A stretch of DNA of 64,000 bases, taken from NCBI GenBank assembly GCA_014871385.1, contig CM026427.1:17493055-17557054 (forward strand). Direction: 5' to 3'. Positions 1 to 13,300 of this stretch are shown here, piece by piece. Both the position numbers and the translations under genes were made by a program. Origin of the DNA: Ceratodon purpureus. Lineage: Eukaryota > Streptophyta > Bryopsida > Pseudoditrichales > Ditrichaceae. The notes below the pieces were generated by a model. That model made no database searches. It was not told the DNA's origin and saw nothing but the letters and a program-made list of their open reading frames with translations. Numbering within the stretch: the first letter of the stretch is position 1; each line of letters begins with the position of its first letter.

Positions 1-1295
1 CACACAAAGACACACGACGTTTGGCTTGCTCCCTCATATGCTCTACATCGTCGTCTGTTACATGCTCTACCCTTGATTTCCTCTTTACGTGACTTCGGAA
101 AGGCATGTCAAACGGTTCTCCAGACAGCGGCTGCGTCTCCATGATCTCCTCGCCATCCGATGGAAAAATAAACCTGCAGAAAGCGAGTCTCCACATTCCT
201 TCTCTTTCTTCTCAGATGACCTCGACAACTCCAATGTCTCTTTGCTGGTCCGTTCTTCAATTACTTCCTCTGTTTCTACTTCTTCAATCCTCTGCGATGC
301 CTCAGAATTCCTGGGACATATGCTTCAGAACCCACTGCACCAACATTAGCTTCCATTGTACCTCCTCTCAGGTCTAAAAACATGAAACACGTCTCCGGGA
401 GTAGATTCCTGCTCTGCATTGAATACTATGAATAGCTATATATCCGAGGTTAAAAATGGATCGGAAGGTGTCCCTGCTATAGCTGCATGCACCAAAGGTC
501 CCTGAAAACTCATTGACAACTTGAGATGCGCATACTGTTAGAGATAAAAAGTCACTCACAATCAGATCCACGTATGAAGTGGATAACAGGATTGGCCGAT
601 TTGTTTTCTTACAAAAGATTTTACTATCACTTTTCACACTTAACCACACAAACTAAACAGTAGACTGTTTAAAAGCAACATCAACAGTGTGAGTTCTACT
701 CCGCTATGAAAGATACTTCAACGGAGCACACCTTTCCAAAGTTCTCCGGATTGTGATCATGCCAAAAAAAACAGTGACTGCTGTAGCAAACTCTAACTGA
801 GTTAGTGTTTCAGTCAGAGTACCATAACTTCCAACAGTTCCACACCAAGTCTTCTATGTCTTTGCTGAAGAAACATTCCGAAAAAAAAAAAAAAACCAAA
901 AAAAAAAGAGAGAATTTCGAGATTAACAGTACTCAGTTCTTCGACGTCGTCATGAAGACTGGGGTGTTACTCTCCCTAGGTATCAACCTAGAATATATGA
1001 GCAAGGTATCACTCTAACATCCAACTTCTACCATCCGATCACTGCACCCAGTAGTAAAGAACGTCGCACTGTCTTGACACGACGATGGGTGTTACTATGC
1101 TTCTGATAGAGCCGGTGCGAATAGAACCCTGCAATCAGTACAATAAGATTGTTATGTCAGATAGTTCAATCTGAAAAACATTTCATTGAATGCATACTAC
1201 ACATTAGCTTTTCCACGACTTTTTTTATCAAACAGTGACGAGTGTAATATGTATCAGTAACTAAACCTTTCTCCATCACTTACTTCGTCATTGAT
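1..1295. other. Non-coding left part of CACTA-1
   Basis: No open frame here looks like a real gene. The stretch has an A-run near 880-907 and one copy of a repeated 37-bp motif (1193-1229). It is assigned to CACTA-1 only because it lies beyond the 3' side of the transposase with no visible element end. Confidence 0.4.
1193..1229 (+). repeat. 37-bp direct repeat inside CACTA-1, copy 1
   Basis: The segment containing TACTACACATTAGCTTTT followed by CCACGACTTTTTTTATC recurs almost unchanged at 6324-6360, in the same orientation. The copies differ by about a base in a T-run and one base near the start. Copy 2 falls in the intron between transposase exons 2 and 3. The function is unknown. Confidence 0.8.
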
Positions 1296-2166
1296 TTAGT
1301 CCTTTGTTGATTTCTCCTTCCCTTTCCCCTTACGGATATTATCTTCATCCTCTTTTGTGTCAGATGATTTTTCCTTCCCTTTCCCTTTGTGGATTTTATC
1401 TTCATTGTCATCTTCGGCGTCGATGTCTTCTTCTTCTCCCTCCTCCACTTGTACGGGTGCTTCGGATATTTTCTCGGCGTACAACTGGACTCCTACATCA
1501 GGTGAAGGGGCTCTGGCATTTGGTTTCTTAACTCCAGGCGAAGGATTGTAAGGCATACCATCTCCACCCGCTTTCATTTCCTCGTACCCCCGTCTCAGTG
1601 GATGATAATGAAACGGACATGTACAAATGTCTGCTATCGACTTGCCCTTGTATCCTGCAATCTCTGAGTCGCCGTCAAAGCTCACGTTCAGTGCGGCACC
1701 TACATTGACTGGCTCCGTAACTTCCACTACGATACCTTGGTTCTTTCGGCCAATTGGTTGAACGGTTTCTCTCGCCCTCCGCAATGATGTTTGGTGCAGG
1801 AACGACTACCACATTTTTGTTTTCCTCCTCGTTCTGAGCGTCATTCTCATCTTTTTTTCCTTCCTCGGCTATTTCTTCTGGGATATCATGCATGTTCGGG
1901 AAATGGTTTGCTGGAACCATAATCTCCTGACGGTCCACGCAGTCTGGAAGGAAAAGGATGGTATATCAGTGCCGAAGAATAATAAAGTATAACACCGCAG
2001 CAAAAGAATTAGAAATCTGACAGCACAATTTTCCAAAGCATGGGAACTGGGAGAGCATAATGCACGAACACAATTACTTACCAAGTGAACCATCGGCCCA
2101 CTTCCCTGTTGATGATCCGGACTCCATTGTGCCCTTCGCTCGCTCCATGCCTCCGTCGCCGTTCAT
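1296..2166 (-). CDS. Acidic hypothetical protein in the left arm of CACTA-1
   Basis: I do not recognise this protein. A plausible first exon starts at ATG 2166 and ends at a GTAAG donor (exon end 2082). The next exon begins after CCTTCCAG at 1943, and the phase is kept across the junction. The second exon is strongly acidic (runs of E and D) and passes residues such as VPANHFPNMHDIPEE. Near 1790 the coding signal moves to another frame, which reads to a stop at 1296 and ends in two lysine-rich KGKGKEK repeats separated by an acidic spacer. Either a frameshift lies near 1790 or these are two exons with an intron I cannot place. It lies downstream of, and in the same direction as, the transposase, so it could be a third element gene or extra 3' exons of the transposase. 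Confidence 0.4.
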
Positions 2167-4158
2167 GATCTCTCGGCTCCCAGACTGCGGAACAGCGACA
2201 ACATAAACCATTAGAACAACCTCGGAGACTGGGGGTCCACACTGGAGATCATTCCCAAAATAACAAAACAGACAGTAGAATTCACATACAATCACAAGTT
2301 AGAGATGTTAGAAAGTAAACCTACAACGTGAAACTACGCGGTTGTGAACTTGGACATAATACACAGACTTTCAGGTCGACAATGTAAACAAACATGCATG
2401 CGTGAGTTTTTCGCAAACATCAGTTGCAGAGGCAATGACATGTGGTAATCATCTGCGTCTCTAAGGGTAAGTGTAGCCAAAACACTGGAAAAAACCTCAG
2501 TTGTACCTTTGACATAGTGCGGAAGAGCGTAAGATCGAGAAACAAGCAAGAAGAACACCGAAACAATGCGAGCACGCCGCCAGCTGCGAAGAACTACTCT
2601 GAGAAGCTCTCCACCGAAAACAGAATCCCATTCCCGGAGAGAAGAGCTCGATGTAAAAGCTGAGCACATGTTGAGATCTACGAAAATCATAGCGACTGAG
2701 AAGATGATGGATAAAACTCGGAAATTATGTACAAATGGGTGACATCCTCATGGCGGCTTCGACTCAGGTCTACAACTGTTAAAGATCCCAGGGGAATGTA
2801 CCTAGCAATGAAGATATACAGGGGCAACCACATACAATGAATACCACGCCTTGGAAGACAAGACAGGTTAATCAGAACCTATGCAGACGACAAGACAAGG
2901 CCACAACGTAGGCCACTGAGCATGCCCCCTCCCTTCGCTCATCTTCACTCCTGTCACATTTTAATTGATTTAGTCTGGATTATGTTTCACAGATAAGATG
3001 AATGAAATTTCTTGAGTGTCTCATTCTCTGTTCTTCAATTATCACTCTATTTTCTTTGAGGAAGGTGACACACCGATAAATGTATATCGGACTGGTTATG
3101 AGCAGAACTTCCATTCTCTGCATACAAGGACTTCAATTTATTTATTTTTTCAAATTTTTATTTCAATATGTTTTTAGAACATTCAGAGTCGGTACTGAGA
3201 TCTGGAAGTAGGTGATAGCTTCATTTGTGAATTATCTTAAGCTGTAGTTCAAAAGAAATTGAGTTTACATTTTAAAAATTCTTCATTAAACACGCAGTGA
3301 ATATTTCCCCTACGAATCCAAATCCATTTACGGTCACTACTTAGATAAAACCAATATGTGGCTGCCAACATTCTACTGAAAGCTAAGATTAAATAGTTTG
3401 TGAACCCAAATGCAAAACATACATAACTAAGTCGACTTATAACTCCATAACAGTACTAGTGTAATACCCTTTTCTGATGGTTAGGAGGACCCATACTTAC
3501 ATGGAGATGGTTGTAATACAAAATGAAAACTGAGTGTGGAATAAGAGAAACATACTAGCAACAGTAACTTCTACGATTATAAAGACCTCGGCTCCAAGTA
3601 CTTTTCCTTTCAGGCTATACCTCTGACTTACTGTAAGCCCTGTCAATGCTATTTAATGTTTAATTTTCTGTGATTACAAATAGAACGCATTTGAAAGTTT
3701 AATCGCATCATCAATTGCTTGTCAATTTAACTTGTCCAAATTAAACAGCAGAATTGTACACAGAGGATACTTGGAATACAGAGCAATCGTTTTAATTCAC
3801 AACAGTTCGTGAAAACAGAACATTTTATGTTCATAGTGTATTAATGCATTTTATTACAGATGACTGTTCCTGTCTTAGACTTCAGAGTGCAGGGACTCTA
3901 TGGCAACATTTACTTCAATAATCTGAATTAGAAATACAGGAACCTCTATGTCAGCGAATACCATATATCCAAAATCACTGCGAAATACAAGAGAAGTGCA
4001 TACAAACTATGACAGTTGTACTTTTCAACGATTATTGAATGTTCACATTTTCCGAAAAAAAATAAACACACCGTCGTCTATGTGAAAAAAATCAAGGTGG
4101 TCGATTCGGGTAGCGGTTATTGAGAACATACCTGTGATTCCCTGTGTCGACATGGACT
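2167..4158. other. Non-coding spacer of CACTA-1
   Basis: There is nothing protein-like on either strand beyond short chance frames. The sequence is moderately AT-rich. It separates the transposase stop (4159) from the acidic gene (2166) and may contain the transposase 3' end and the promoter of that gene. Confidence 0.4.
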
Positions 4159-7100
4159 CTACGCCCTTTTTCTCTTTTTCCCCACAACTCGATTTGATTT
4201 CTTCTCTCTTCCATTCCCGACAACTCGTCTTTGCAAACTTTGTAACGCTATCGCATTGTCTGTATCATTGAGTATGATAGCTCCGGTCAGGTCCGGCACC
4301 ACAGTTTGACATAGTGACTCATTGCTTGGTAAAACACCCCCTGCAGCACCGTCCGTGGACATAAAAAACTCGTCACCTTCTTCAACTTTACGCCTCGATC
4401 GGGCCTCCTTCTTCAATACTACTTTCCACGTAGATCCTGGAGGACGTAGATCATCTGTAGCAAAGAAAACCTGAGTGCACTGTGATGGAAAGACGTACGG
4501 ATCAACGGATTTGGGGATGTTGTGCTTAAAATTGACAACAAGGAAACCATCGTTATCACGGACATATGTACTGTTGTTTCGATTGTCCACATGTTTTTTC
4601 CAAGTGCAAGAAAAAACAATCACTGGTGTTTTCAGTTCACCGTAGTTTGGCACCAATATGTCTTGGAGCACTCCAACATAATCTTGGCCAATCCCACATG
4701 ATTCCTTGTTTGATTCGAAACAAGCCACACCGCTGTCGAAGTTTGGCATACACCTGGAGGTGGTATCATCCACTCTCCAATGGTTGCCGTATGCGGTCAT
4801 CTTGGCATATCTTTTGCAATACAGAGACGGGGGGTTCGACAACAACAACAAGTCTGACTCATTGGGGTCATCCATGTCGAGATGCATTGCATGGATGGTC
4901 TGTTGGATCCAAACTTCCAGAGGAGTACTTGGTCCTCCCGTCTGTTCCACCTCCGATTCCCATTGACTGTACACGCTCCACCTCATACATGTCAGTATTT
5001 TACGAGGAGAACGAGTGACAGGGAGACAGAGCATTGGAGACCACAGACGGATATGGTGAAAAACAATCAGAGTATTTCGCAGCGTCTGGTGTCCACATGG
5101 AGAGCAACGGATATCAGAATGAACTCATGCGCAGAACAATATAGCGCTGGGGAAGAGTTTATAAAGTACCTGTAAAGAGTCGCGGTCAGTGTACTATTTC
5201 TTAAAACAAATTTGTGAAGTGCATCTCTTTCCGATCTTGAAAGGATAACGTCTACCGCGGCTCCCTCCAACACTTCGTACTCTTCGCAGTCCTCGGGATC
5301 TTCATCCCAAATTCTTCTTCTCACCGCCTCATAGCCGTGCATATATGATGTTGCATATCCCATTGTCTCCTCAAGTGAATAGCCCTGTGCAATCGATGCC
5401 TCGGGCCGTGCCCTATTTTTAACGTGGTTTTTTAGCATCATCATAGTTCGTTCAATTGGATACATCCAACGAACCTGGGTGGGGCCTAATATAATCAACT
5501 CGTCAACTAAATGCAATGGTAAATGCGTCATAACATCAAAAAAGGTGATAGGAAACGTTATCTCTAGCAAGCATAACGTCACGGCAACGTCCTCCCGCAA
5601 ATCATCTGCCTGTGCAGGATCCCAGACCTTGCAACATAATCTGCGAAAGATTCTACAAGCCCTCATAATGGACATTCTGGTTTTCGGTTCCATCAAGCCC
5701 CTCAACGCAAGCGGGATTAGAGTCTGGATCAAAATGTGGTAATCATGCGATTTGAGAGCACTAAACTTTTTGGAGCGAATGTAGCTGCCAATCTCCGAGC
5801 AGTAACCAGAGGGTACCTTTATATTCTCCAACCTCGTGCAGAACACGTCGAACTCCTTGGGAGTCAAAACATAGTTTGCAACCGGCTTTAGCATCCTGGC
5901 TGGATTCCTCGGGTCCCTTACCATCCACAAGTGCGGGTGAACGCCTTCCCTTTCCATGTCCCTCCTCACCTTCACGCTATCTTTTTCTTTGAAACCAGTA
6001 ATAGTCTTCAACAGATTTTCGGCAAAATTTTTTTCACAATGCATTATGTCCAACGAATTCCTGATTTCCAGATGCTGCACAGAGGAGAAATAAGTGTAGT
6101 TAAAACATGAGTCCGAAGTTCAAAGGACCAAACATGTCAAGATAGTATAATACCAAAAAAATGAAAAAAGCATGTCTAATTTTTAGACGACATAACTTTT
6201 CATCGATTACTCTTTCAACGAACCCATTCCAGTACCACGCCTAATATGTACACGACAATGCATTGTTCCAGCAACCATGAGTAATGTTTTCCTAGTCCTC
6301 ATGTTTCGTTTTCCACAAGTATGTATACTACACATTAGCTTTCCACGACTTTTTTTTATCTATGTCCTCTAAAAACGTGTATTACTGTGAGCGTTCTGCA
6401 AGCTATTGTCACCACTGGCTGCTTACAAAATCAGGTTTATCAGGGAGTTCATACTCTGCCTTCCACTACAGAGTACGAACACATTACGAGGTTGACAACA
6501 TCCGTGACCATATATGCTTAAGTGTACAGCAAATTACCATGTTTGAATTAATCTTAGGTTTATTATTCTTATGTTTATTCAAACAGAGACTTACATAACA
6601 TGAAGTTCAACAAACAGTCATCAGAACAAAACATGTGCTTAGAAACATCTACATGCCACAGTGAGTTGATTGTGCCATGTACCTCCCAGTACGGTAACTC
6701 ATAAAAAATACTCCATCTCTTCATTCCATAAGTCTTCGATGGATCCGCTTCTTTTTCCCGCTTTCGATTCGATGCGGCACCATGGAATTGCCTCGGCGCC
6801 CCATTATCTTCATGGTTTGATGTAGAAGCCGCACCTGATTTACTCGTAGATGCCCGACCCCCTTTGCCTCCAGGTCGCTTTCTTTTTCTAGTATGAGTGC
6901 TGTTCTCAGATTCGCCATGCATTTCGTCTGGCGCAGAGGCTCTGTCGTGTTGTGTCCCTGGTTCAGCGAACATGTGCACACACTTACATGTCTAGCCGCT
7001 ACAAAGGAGCACACAAGTGCATTTACATGAAATTAGATCATATTCAGGAAGGGTAGGCTGACAATTACCTTGATTCGATAAGTAAGCTTGGTACTTCTGG

Positions 7101-8908
7101 AAAGCAGCTCTTTGATCCGCAGGTGACTTCGTAACAGGTCTACTTCTATGTTCAGAGCGTCCACCAAATAATCTATCGAACTGGTGTGACCGTAGGGTAT
7201 GATGAGGAGGTAACCATCTGCGGGAGTCTCGGTAAATAATTTTGCGGCTCTCATAGGCGTACGTACCGCGGAGCTGATCTCCACAGGGAGGACAGGCAGT
7301 GTATCCCTGGTGAGCAGCGCCTGAAACAGTGCCGTATCCTGGGAAGTCGTGAGTAGTGTAAAGAATAGCTGCTCTTAAATTGCATATACGTTCACCTTCA
7401 GGCTTGCATACATCATACGCTGGTACTCCTCTCCATAGAGTCTTCATCTCCTCTATCAATGGTCTAATCCACACATCAAAGTACTGAAAAGGTACCTGCG
7501 ATCTGCCAGGAATCAACAAAGCTAGAAGGGTAAAAAACTTCTTTGTAATTAGCCATGGTGGCAAATTCAGAATCGTTGCAATAACGGGCCATGCAGACCA
7601 GCTGGACTTGTGTTGTTTAAAGGGACAAATACCATCGCACGATATTTGTAGTCTCAAGTCTGTGTCATTAGCTCCAAATCCCATAGTGTCGAACACCTCC
7701 GGGTCCAAAGTATCCAGTCTCTTCCAAGCTACTGAATCTGCAGGGTACCTTACTTTGCCATCTTTACTTTCGTTTTCCTTGTGCCAACGAAGAAGCTTAG
7801 ACAGCGCTGGGATTCTGAGAAACCTCTGTAGCCTGGGTGTGACAGGGAAAAACCTCAGTACCTTCAAAGGCCGCGTTCTGTGGAACATGTCTCGATATCT
7901 AGGTGAGTTACACACAGGACACCGGTCCAGGTTTTTCTTCGCTTCATCATCAAATAGAACGCATCCAGTTGGACATCCGTCAATGTTCCTGAAGCCCAAC
8001 CCTAAACGGTTGGTGAGAGTCTTTGCCTGGTACAATGAACCCGGTAACTGGTTCTCAGAAGGGAGTAGTGTTTTAATCGTTGCAAAGATATCATCAGCTG
8101 CCTTGTTGGTAATTCCCGGATGTGTAGCCACTAAGTTAACAACCATCACTGTCGCTCCCAGTTTTGTTGTAGTGGAGCCATTGTACAGCAACCTCATGGC
8201 ATCCTCGAGTGCTCGTGCATCTTGCGCTCGCTCATTCTCAAGACGTTCATTAGTTTTACCGTTTTGACACGGCTCATCAGTGTGGGAACGATCGTCATCA
8301 TTGGTCCTATGATCTCTATTGTCACCACAGTCATCGGGTACGTTGCCCCCTTCATCTCTAACTCCTTCCTCCCCTATCACCCCTGACTCACAGCCCGCCA
8401 CTCCCACTGGTGTATGACAATCCGCTGTATTGTTTCCCGGATCATCTTGGTTAATGCCTGTGATATCGTCACTTGCTTGCATAGCTGTCATCGCAATCCG
8501 ATTAATTGTTTCCTCTGTGGCCGCTGCTTCCTCCACCTGCTGATACATCTCTTGCAACATGTTTCGCATCTCCAATCCATTATCGCGTTCACGTATGATT
8601 GTCGATGCTTGTGCAATCTTCGCAGTATAATCCTGTTCCCACTCGTCATCAGAAGAGTCCGGTTCCTGTGGCCCTCTCCAAGTTCGGCAGTCTGGAGATC
8701 GGCCAAATCGTATCAAATGTCTTTCAACTTCTGTAATACTGATAGGGCGCCCAGTCCCTCGGTGATGCAAGCATGGGCATGGTATCCTTGGAAATCCGTA
8801 TTGCAATGCCCGTTGTTTGTCTCGCAACCAGAGTTTGTTATCTCTTTCTCTGACCCTCCGGTGATCAGAAATCGGTAACTTTTCAGACATCCTGATAAGA
8901 GTGGTCAT
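4159..8908 (-). CDS. CACTA-1 transposase, TNP2 (Transposase_21) type, 4 exons, about 1,280 aa
   Basis: Inferred exons are 8908-7069, 6957-6683, 6074-5170 and 4981-4159; all phases agree and no internal stop appears. Residues 35-70 hold a Transpos_assoc-like segment (CPCLHH). A middle CPVC cluster and the block around PGRSQVPFQYFD and HDFPGYGTVSG match the Transposase_21 core. Exon 3 carries DUF4218 (LDIMHCEKNF, KSHDYHILIQ). Exon 4 carries DUF4216 (YVGVLQDIL, WKVVLKK) and ends in a basic KKRKRA tail. This is the order seen in plant TNP2-family transposases, which cut and paste CACTA elements. An alternative start Met is at 8890. The acceptor of exon 4 is the least certain junction. Length and openness suggest a functional protein, but activity is not shown. 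Confidence 0.88.
6324..6360 (+). repeat. 37-bp direct repeat inside CACTA-1, copy 2
   Basis: This is the near-identical partner of the segment at 1193-1229. It sits in the 609-bp intron between transposase exons 2 and 3. The spacing of about 5.1 kb rules out a simple tandem array. Confidence 0.8.
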
Positions 8909-10347
8909 TAAGGAATTAGTCCTTCAGGTTTTGCATGAACAAAGAAGAAGTCACTGAATAGTTTCTCCCGGTTGTGTGGAAACTATTGCAGATGTCAGCA
9001 AATCACGTTACAGAGAAACAATTGCTTTCAATGCAGCACCCAATACATCGTAATAATAGAATGAATATTACAAGAAGAGATTGTATGATTTAAGTAAGCA
9101 GACAGCCAAATGTAATATATCTTTATACGGGGGGTTCGATCATCACTTTACCTTGCAGCAGTATGGTCTTCTGGAAGTTGTATCCCCCGATGTTGATTAC
9201 ATATCTCCCGAGTCGCACCTCCCTTACAGTGACACAAATTGTCGTCTTACATGTTCCTTCAGTGCCGGAACGACAAAAGTTAAAGGATGTGGAACTAAAG
9301 TGTGCAAAGAAACATACAGTGTACATGATAAACTTTCAAAATCTGATGTAAAAGCGCGATGTGACCGTGATAAGAGGAGCTGAATGGAAATTATTAGGAC
9401 TGTCACAACCCAAGTGCAACTCAGACATTTGCATCGACCATAAACTGGTATAAACCCTAAGTGCACAATCGATTTATAATCAAATGGACAAAAAGGGAAC
9501 GTGTATCTCTGTCGTTTAGTACAATACACTACAGCACAGGGTAGTGGATGGGCAATCAATTCAATGTTTTAAACAATAGACTGATTCTACACGATTACAA
9601 ACTGCAAGGACGTAATGCAGGAAGCAAGTGATAGCGGATACCTAAAATCTGTGGTTGATCTCCACTGCAACAACGCACTCCTTCTTGTTGACTGTATCGC
9701 GTGTCTGCATGAATGAAACGGACAGAACTCGCATTAGTTGCAGGTGTAATGTGAACTATCAGAATACGCTATAATAGAGGATACGAAGGGACAAATTCAT
9801 AGAAGGGGCATAGATCGTGAACATTTACGACCAGATTGGAGAATACAGACCACAAGTGATGTTGTCTAAGATGCCGCTATTGAGATCGAGTGAGTATTTT
9901 TCATCGTAGATAATCATCCCATAAACATTCCCGCAAATGTTAAAATCAGAAAATGATCAGATGTATGCGAATTAAAAGGACGATCTCTTCTCTCGAAAGC
10001 AAATTCGAGATGCAAGAATGGTAGATGAAGAGATAGAACTTAAGCAGTATCGGTTTTCCTTCCTCTCAGGATAACGCAAACTCTCGGTTCTGAAAAATGG
10101 AAAAGTTTCTAATTCCACTGTCACATAACTAACGGTTGTTCAAGAGTCTACAACGCTGAACATACCTTTGGTCGAAAAGGAAGTTGAAACGGTGAGCGAC
10201 AGAGCTTGTAATCATCTCCTCCGAAACCCCTATCTGGTGCTCCGCTCAATTACGCAGATATCTTGCTACACTTCGTGAATTCTCCTTCCTGAATGAACCT
10301 AGACGTTGTCGACTCCAGCCAAGAGAGAGGATTCTGACGCTGTAGAG
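8909..10347. promoter_or_regulatory. Divergent 5' region between the two CACTA-1 genes
   Basis: This 1.4-kb gap lies between the start codons of the transposase (minus) and the accessory gene (plus), so it must hold both promoters and 5' leaders. No convincing gene is present; a 100-codon frame at 9081-9383 has no recognisable features. I see no clear TATA box or operator array. Confidence 0.45.
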
Positions 10348-13300
10348 ATGTCACGGAAGAGAGTTATTGATGATCACGATGAAGAGGGTTTTGATGAAAT
10401 CGAAACGGAGGAGAACGAGGGCATTACGAACGAGTACGAGCTTCAGCGAGCAGCGAGAGTTGCAAGCAACAATGCATACCTTCAGTCATGTCTTGCTGCT
10501 GCTGATGCATTGTAAGTGTCTTTTATACCCTAAACCCTAGAGCTCCCGTGTGTCTTACCGTCGATACGTGCCACGTGTCCATTTGAGCGGGTGAGATTCA
10601 CTGAGTGAAGGGGACATTGTCTTCTGAAGTTTGCCGGGAGATGAGAGTCATCTTTGCGAGTCTTGGCGTTCTACCGTGGAGAGGTATACCCTCATTTAAT
10701 TACTACTCTTGTTTTTTTAGCAATTCTGACATAGGAGAGAAGCGACAAAAGCTTTCGAGGTGCCGGAACTCTGGTCGAGGAGGACCAGAACGCAGGAGTG
10801 AGCGCCTGGGAAAGTTAAATGTAATTGCGGAACGCAGACTTCCATATCCTTCGAATGCTGATGACAACGATGGCGAAGATGATACAAACAACCGAGGCAG
10901 CTCCGGCGACGGAGACCCATCAGGTAACATTATGGAATGTTAATGTTTGAACTCTGTGTTTACCTCGTTTTATCTGTTCCGGTCGGACTTTCAGTGTAAT
11001 TTTCGCAAGGCAACGTATTTAGGTGAAATAGACCAGACTCCGATCTCCGGGAATTAATCTTTTATTCGCCGGTGTTAAATATAGGTACTGTTTTGAACAT
11101 CTATATTGTTGTCGAAGATGTTCTGAACCCTATTCAATCCCGCTCTTTAGTTCCTTCAAGTTTTTGTCTTATACAATCAACGTAATTTCAATTGAGTGCC
11201 AAGCCGAGAGACATTTGTGGCAGTCATGTCCCGGTAATTTATTTGATGGGTTATGCCAAGCGGATCATTAAATTCATCTAATTTATACAGATTACAGCGA
11301 GAGAGACTTGCCATCAGACGCATCGGAGGATACGTCTCGCGAAGGTGATGAAAACAGATGCGTGAAGAAAACAGTGACGAAATCTAGGGTTTCTCAACCC
11401 AAAAAAGTACCGGCTCGTAAGGATGTCAACGACGCGCACGAGGATCATGCATCAGGAAAGGCCTTCTTCCACCCTCCTGGAGGAGCAGGGAGTAGTAGGT
11501 TACCATCGTCATCGTCAAATCCGAACCCTATGCCGACGCGCTTTGCTTGGGTACCTATTCCACAGGACCACCCGGGGGTTGAGTACTTCAACGTCACAGA
11601 TGCGGCTCCACAGGGGGGTTTCCCCGGAAATTGGCAATTTCATCCCACGTCGAATGTTCCAAGACCTGTTCAGAGTGAGACATTGTTAAGCACAGAGAAA
11701 AGTACTGCTTCTTTATCAACGTCGATTAAAGAGGAGTCTTTGAAACGGAGGGAACGGAGAGCTCACAAAAGGGAAGCAGAGGAGGCAGCAAGGAGAAGAG
11801 AGAGTAATGGACTGAAACCCTTTGTAGTACAAGTCAAACCATTAGGAGTTATCGACAGCAGTTGCGATGGCCATCTCAAATGGCAGGAATACATTCGAGA
11901 TATGACTCCTCGATTCCTCGACATGAGCATTATCAGGTATGAGGAACAAAATGAACGCTCGAAAGAAAAGCTTCGTGACGATGTGCGTAATAAATTTGAG
12001 TTTGTAGGGAACGAGATGACAGATGGATTCATGGACAAAATAATAAAGACGTGGCTAAGGAAGGACCGAGAACGTGCGAAGAGAATTCATGGTGGAAAAA
12101 CCGCTGCTCCTTTGAGGTATAGCGACAAAGAGTGGGATGGATTGAATAAGCACTGGGGCCTTCCTTCTACAAAATCGCAATCAGAGAAAATGGCGGAGAA
12201 GAGACAGAAGGTTCAGCTCAACCCTAGAGTGGGGCGGCTGGGTTATGCAGGAAAGGCAACCAAACTGGTGGGTACTTCAATTTACTTACATTCAATGGAT
12301 GTCTAGGACACAATCCATTTAGACTGTTAGGAATCTACGGTATAGAGACAGAACATTATAGTGTATTCTCAAATCACATCTAGAAAAGAGTGACTTTTTT
12401 TGGCTGCTTATGTATCACAGGAGAAAGACCAAGAACATGCTTCCGGGATGGTTGATGTTTCAGAGGAGTTTCGGAAAGGACTTGAAAATCCCAACAGCGT
12501 TGTAAGTACAGGATCCTACAATTTTATTGACACTGCCCGATATTGTCGTCTTTGTTACATGTAGTTATGGATCCGTTACTCAGTGTTCGTCTCCATGATG
12601 TTATATATGATTTAAGTGTGCAGAAAGAAAAGTACACGGTTTGAACTGAACCTTAAACAATGTACTCATGTTCATGCAATTTATTACGTTCGTTTGACCT
12701 TAACCAATGTAAGTTTGTAGGGACATGTCTCCTGATAAGATTTATTTTTAGATGCTTCAAATGTTGTTGTGAGGTACGTACTGAATGAGATGACCTGATT
12801 ATATGACAAAATGTTTACCTTGAAAAAAAACAGGCAATGGAAAAGAAGAATTCACAAAGGCTGACTGCAACGGAGAAGAGTCTTGCGGAAACAAACCGAA
12901 GGCTAGATGAAGTCCTACAGGGCAACAAGGACTTGCAGTCAATGCTACAGTCTGTACTAAGTAATTTAGTTCAATCTAATGCTGTTGAAAATGTGAGTTT
13001 GCCTCGCACAGGAAGCACTGCTGTTGGAGATACATCTGGCACGGCACAGAACCAGCAGCGTGGGCACATGGTCGATAATTCAAGGGGCCACGCCTCCAGT
13101 GAGCAATGGTGGGATGATCTGTGTGAAAACTCGGATGAGGAGCAACCAAAGAACGAGAGACGTAGGATTACACCAAAAACATTTCTGAATGCAGATGACC
13201 AGGTTAGTGAATGTTGACCTATTATTCCCCTTATAAGTTTCATTAGCATTGTATACATCGACTGTTTTTGTCTTCATTTAAAAGTTTTTGTTTCACAGAA

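Noticed and set aside
7608-8267. 219-codon plus-strand frame
   Set aside because: It is the antisense shadow of transposase exon 1, which has strong domain support.
9081-9383. 100-codon plus-strand frame between the CACTA-1 genes
   Set aside because: It has no family features, lies in the divergent 5' region, and overlaps equally long frames on the other strand.
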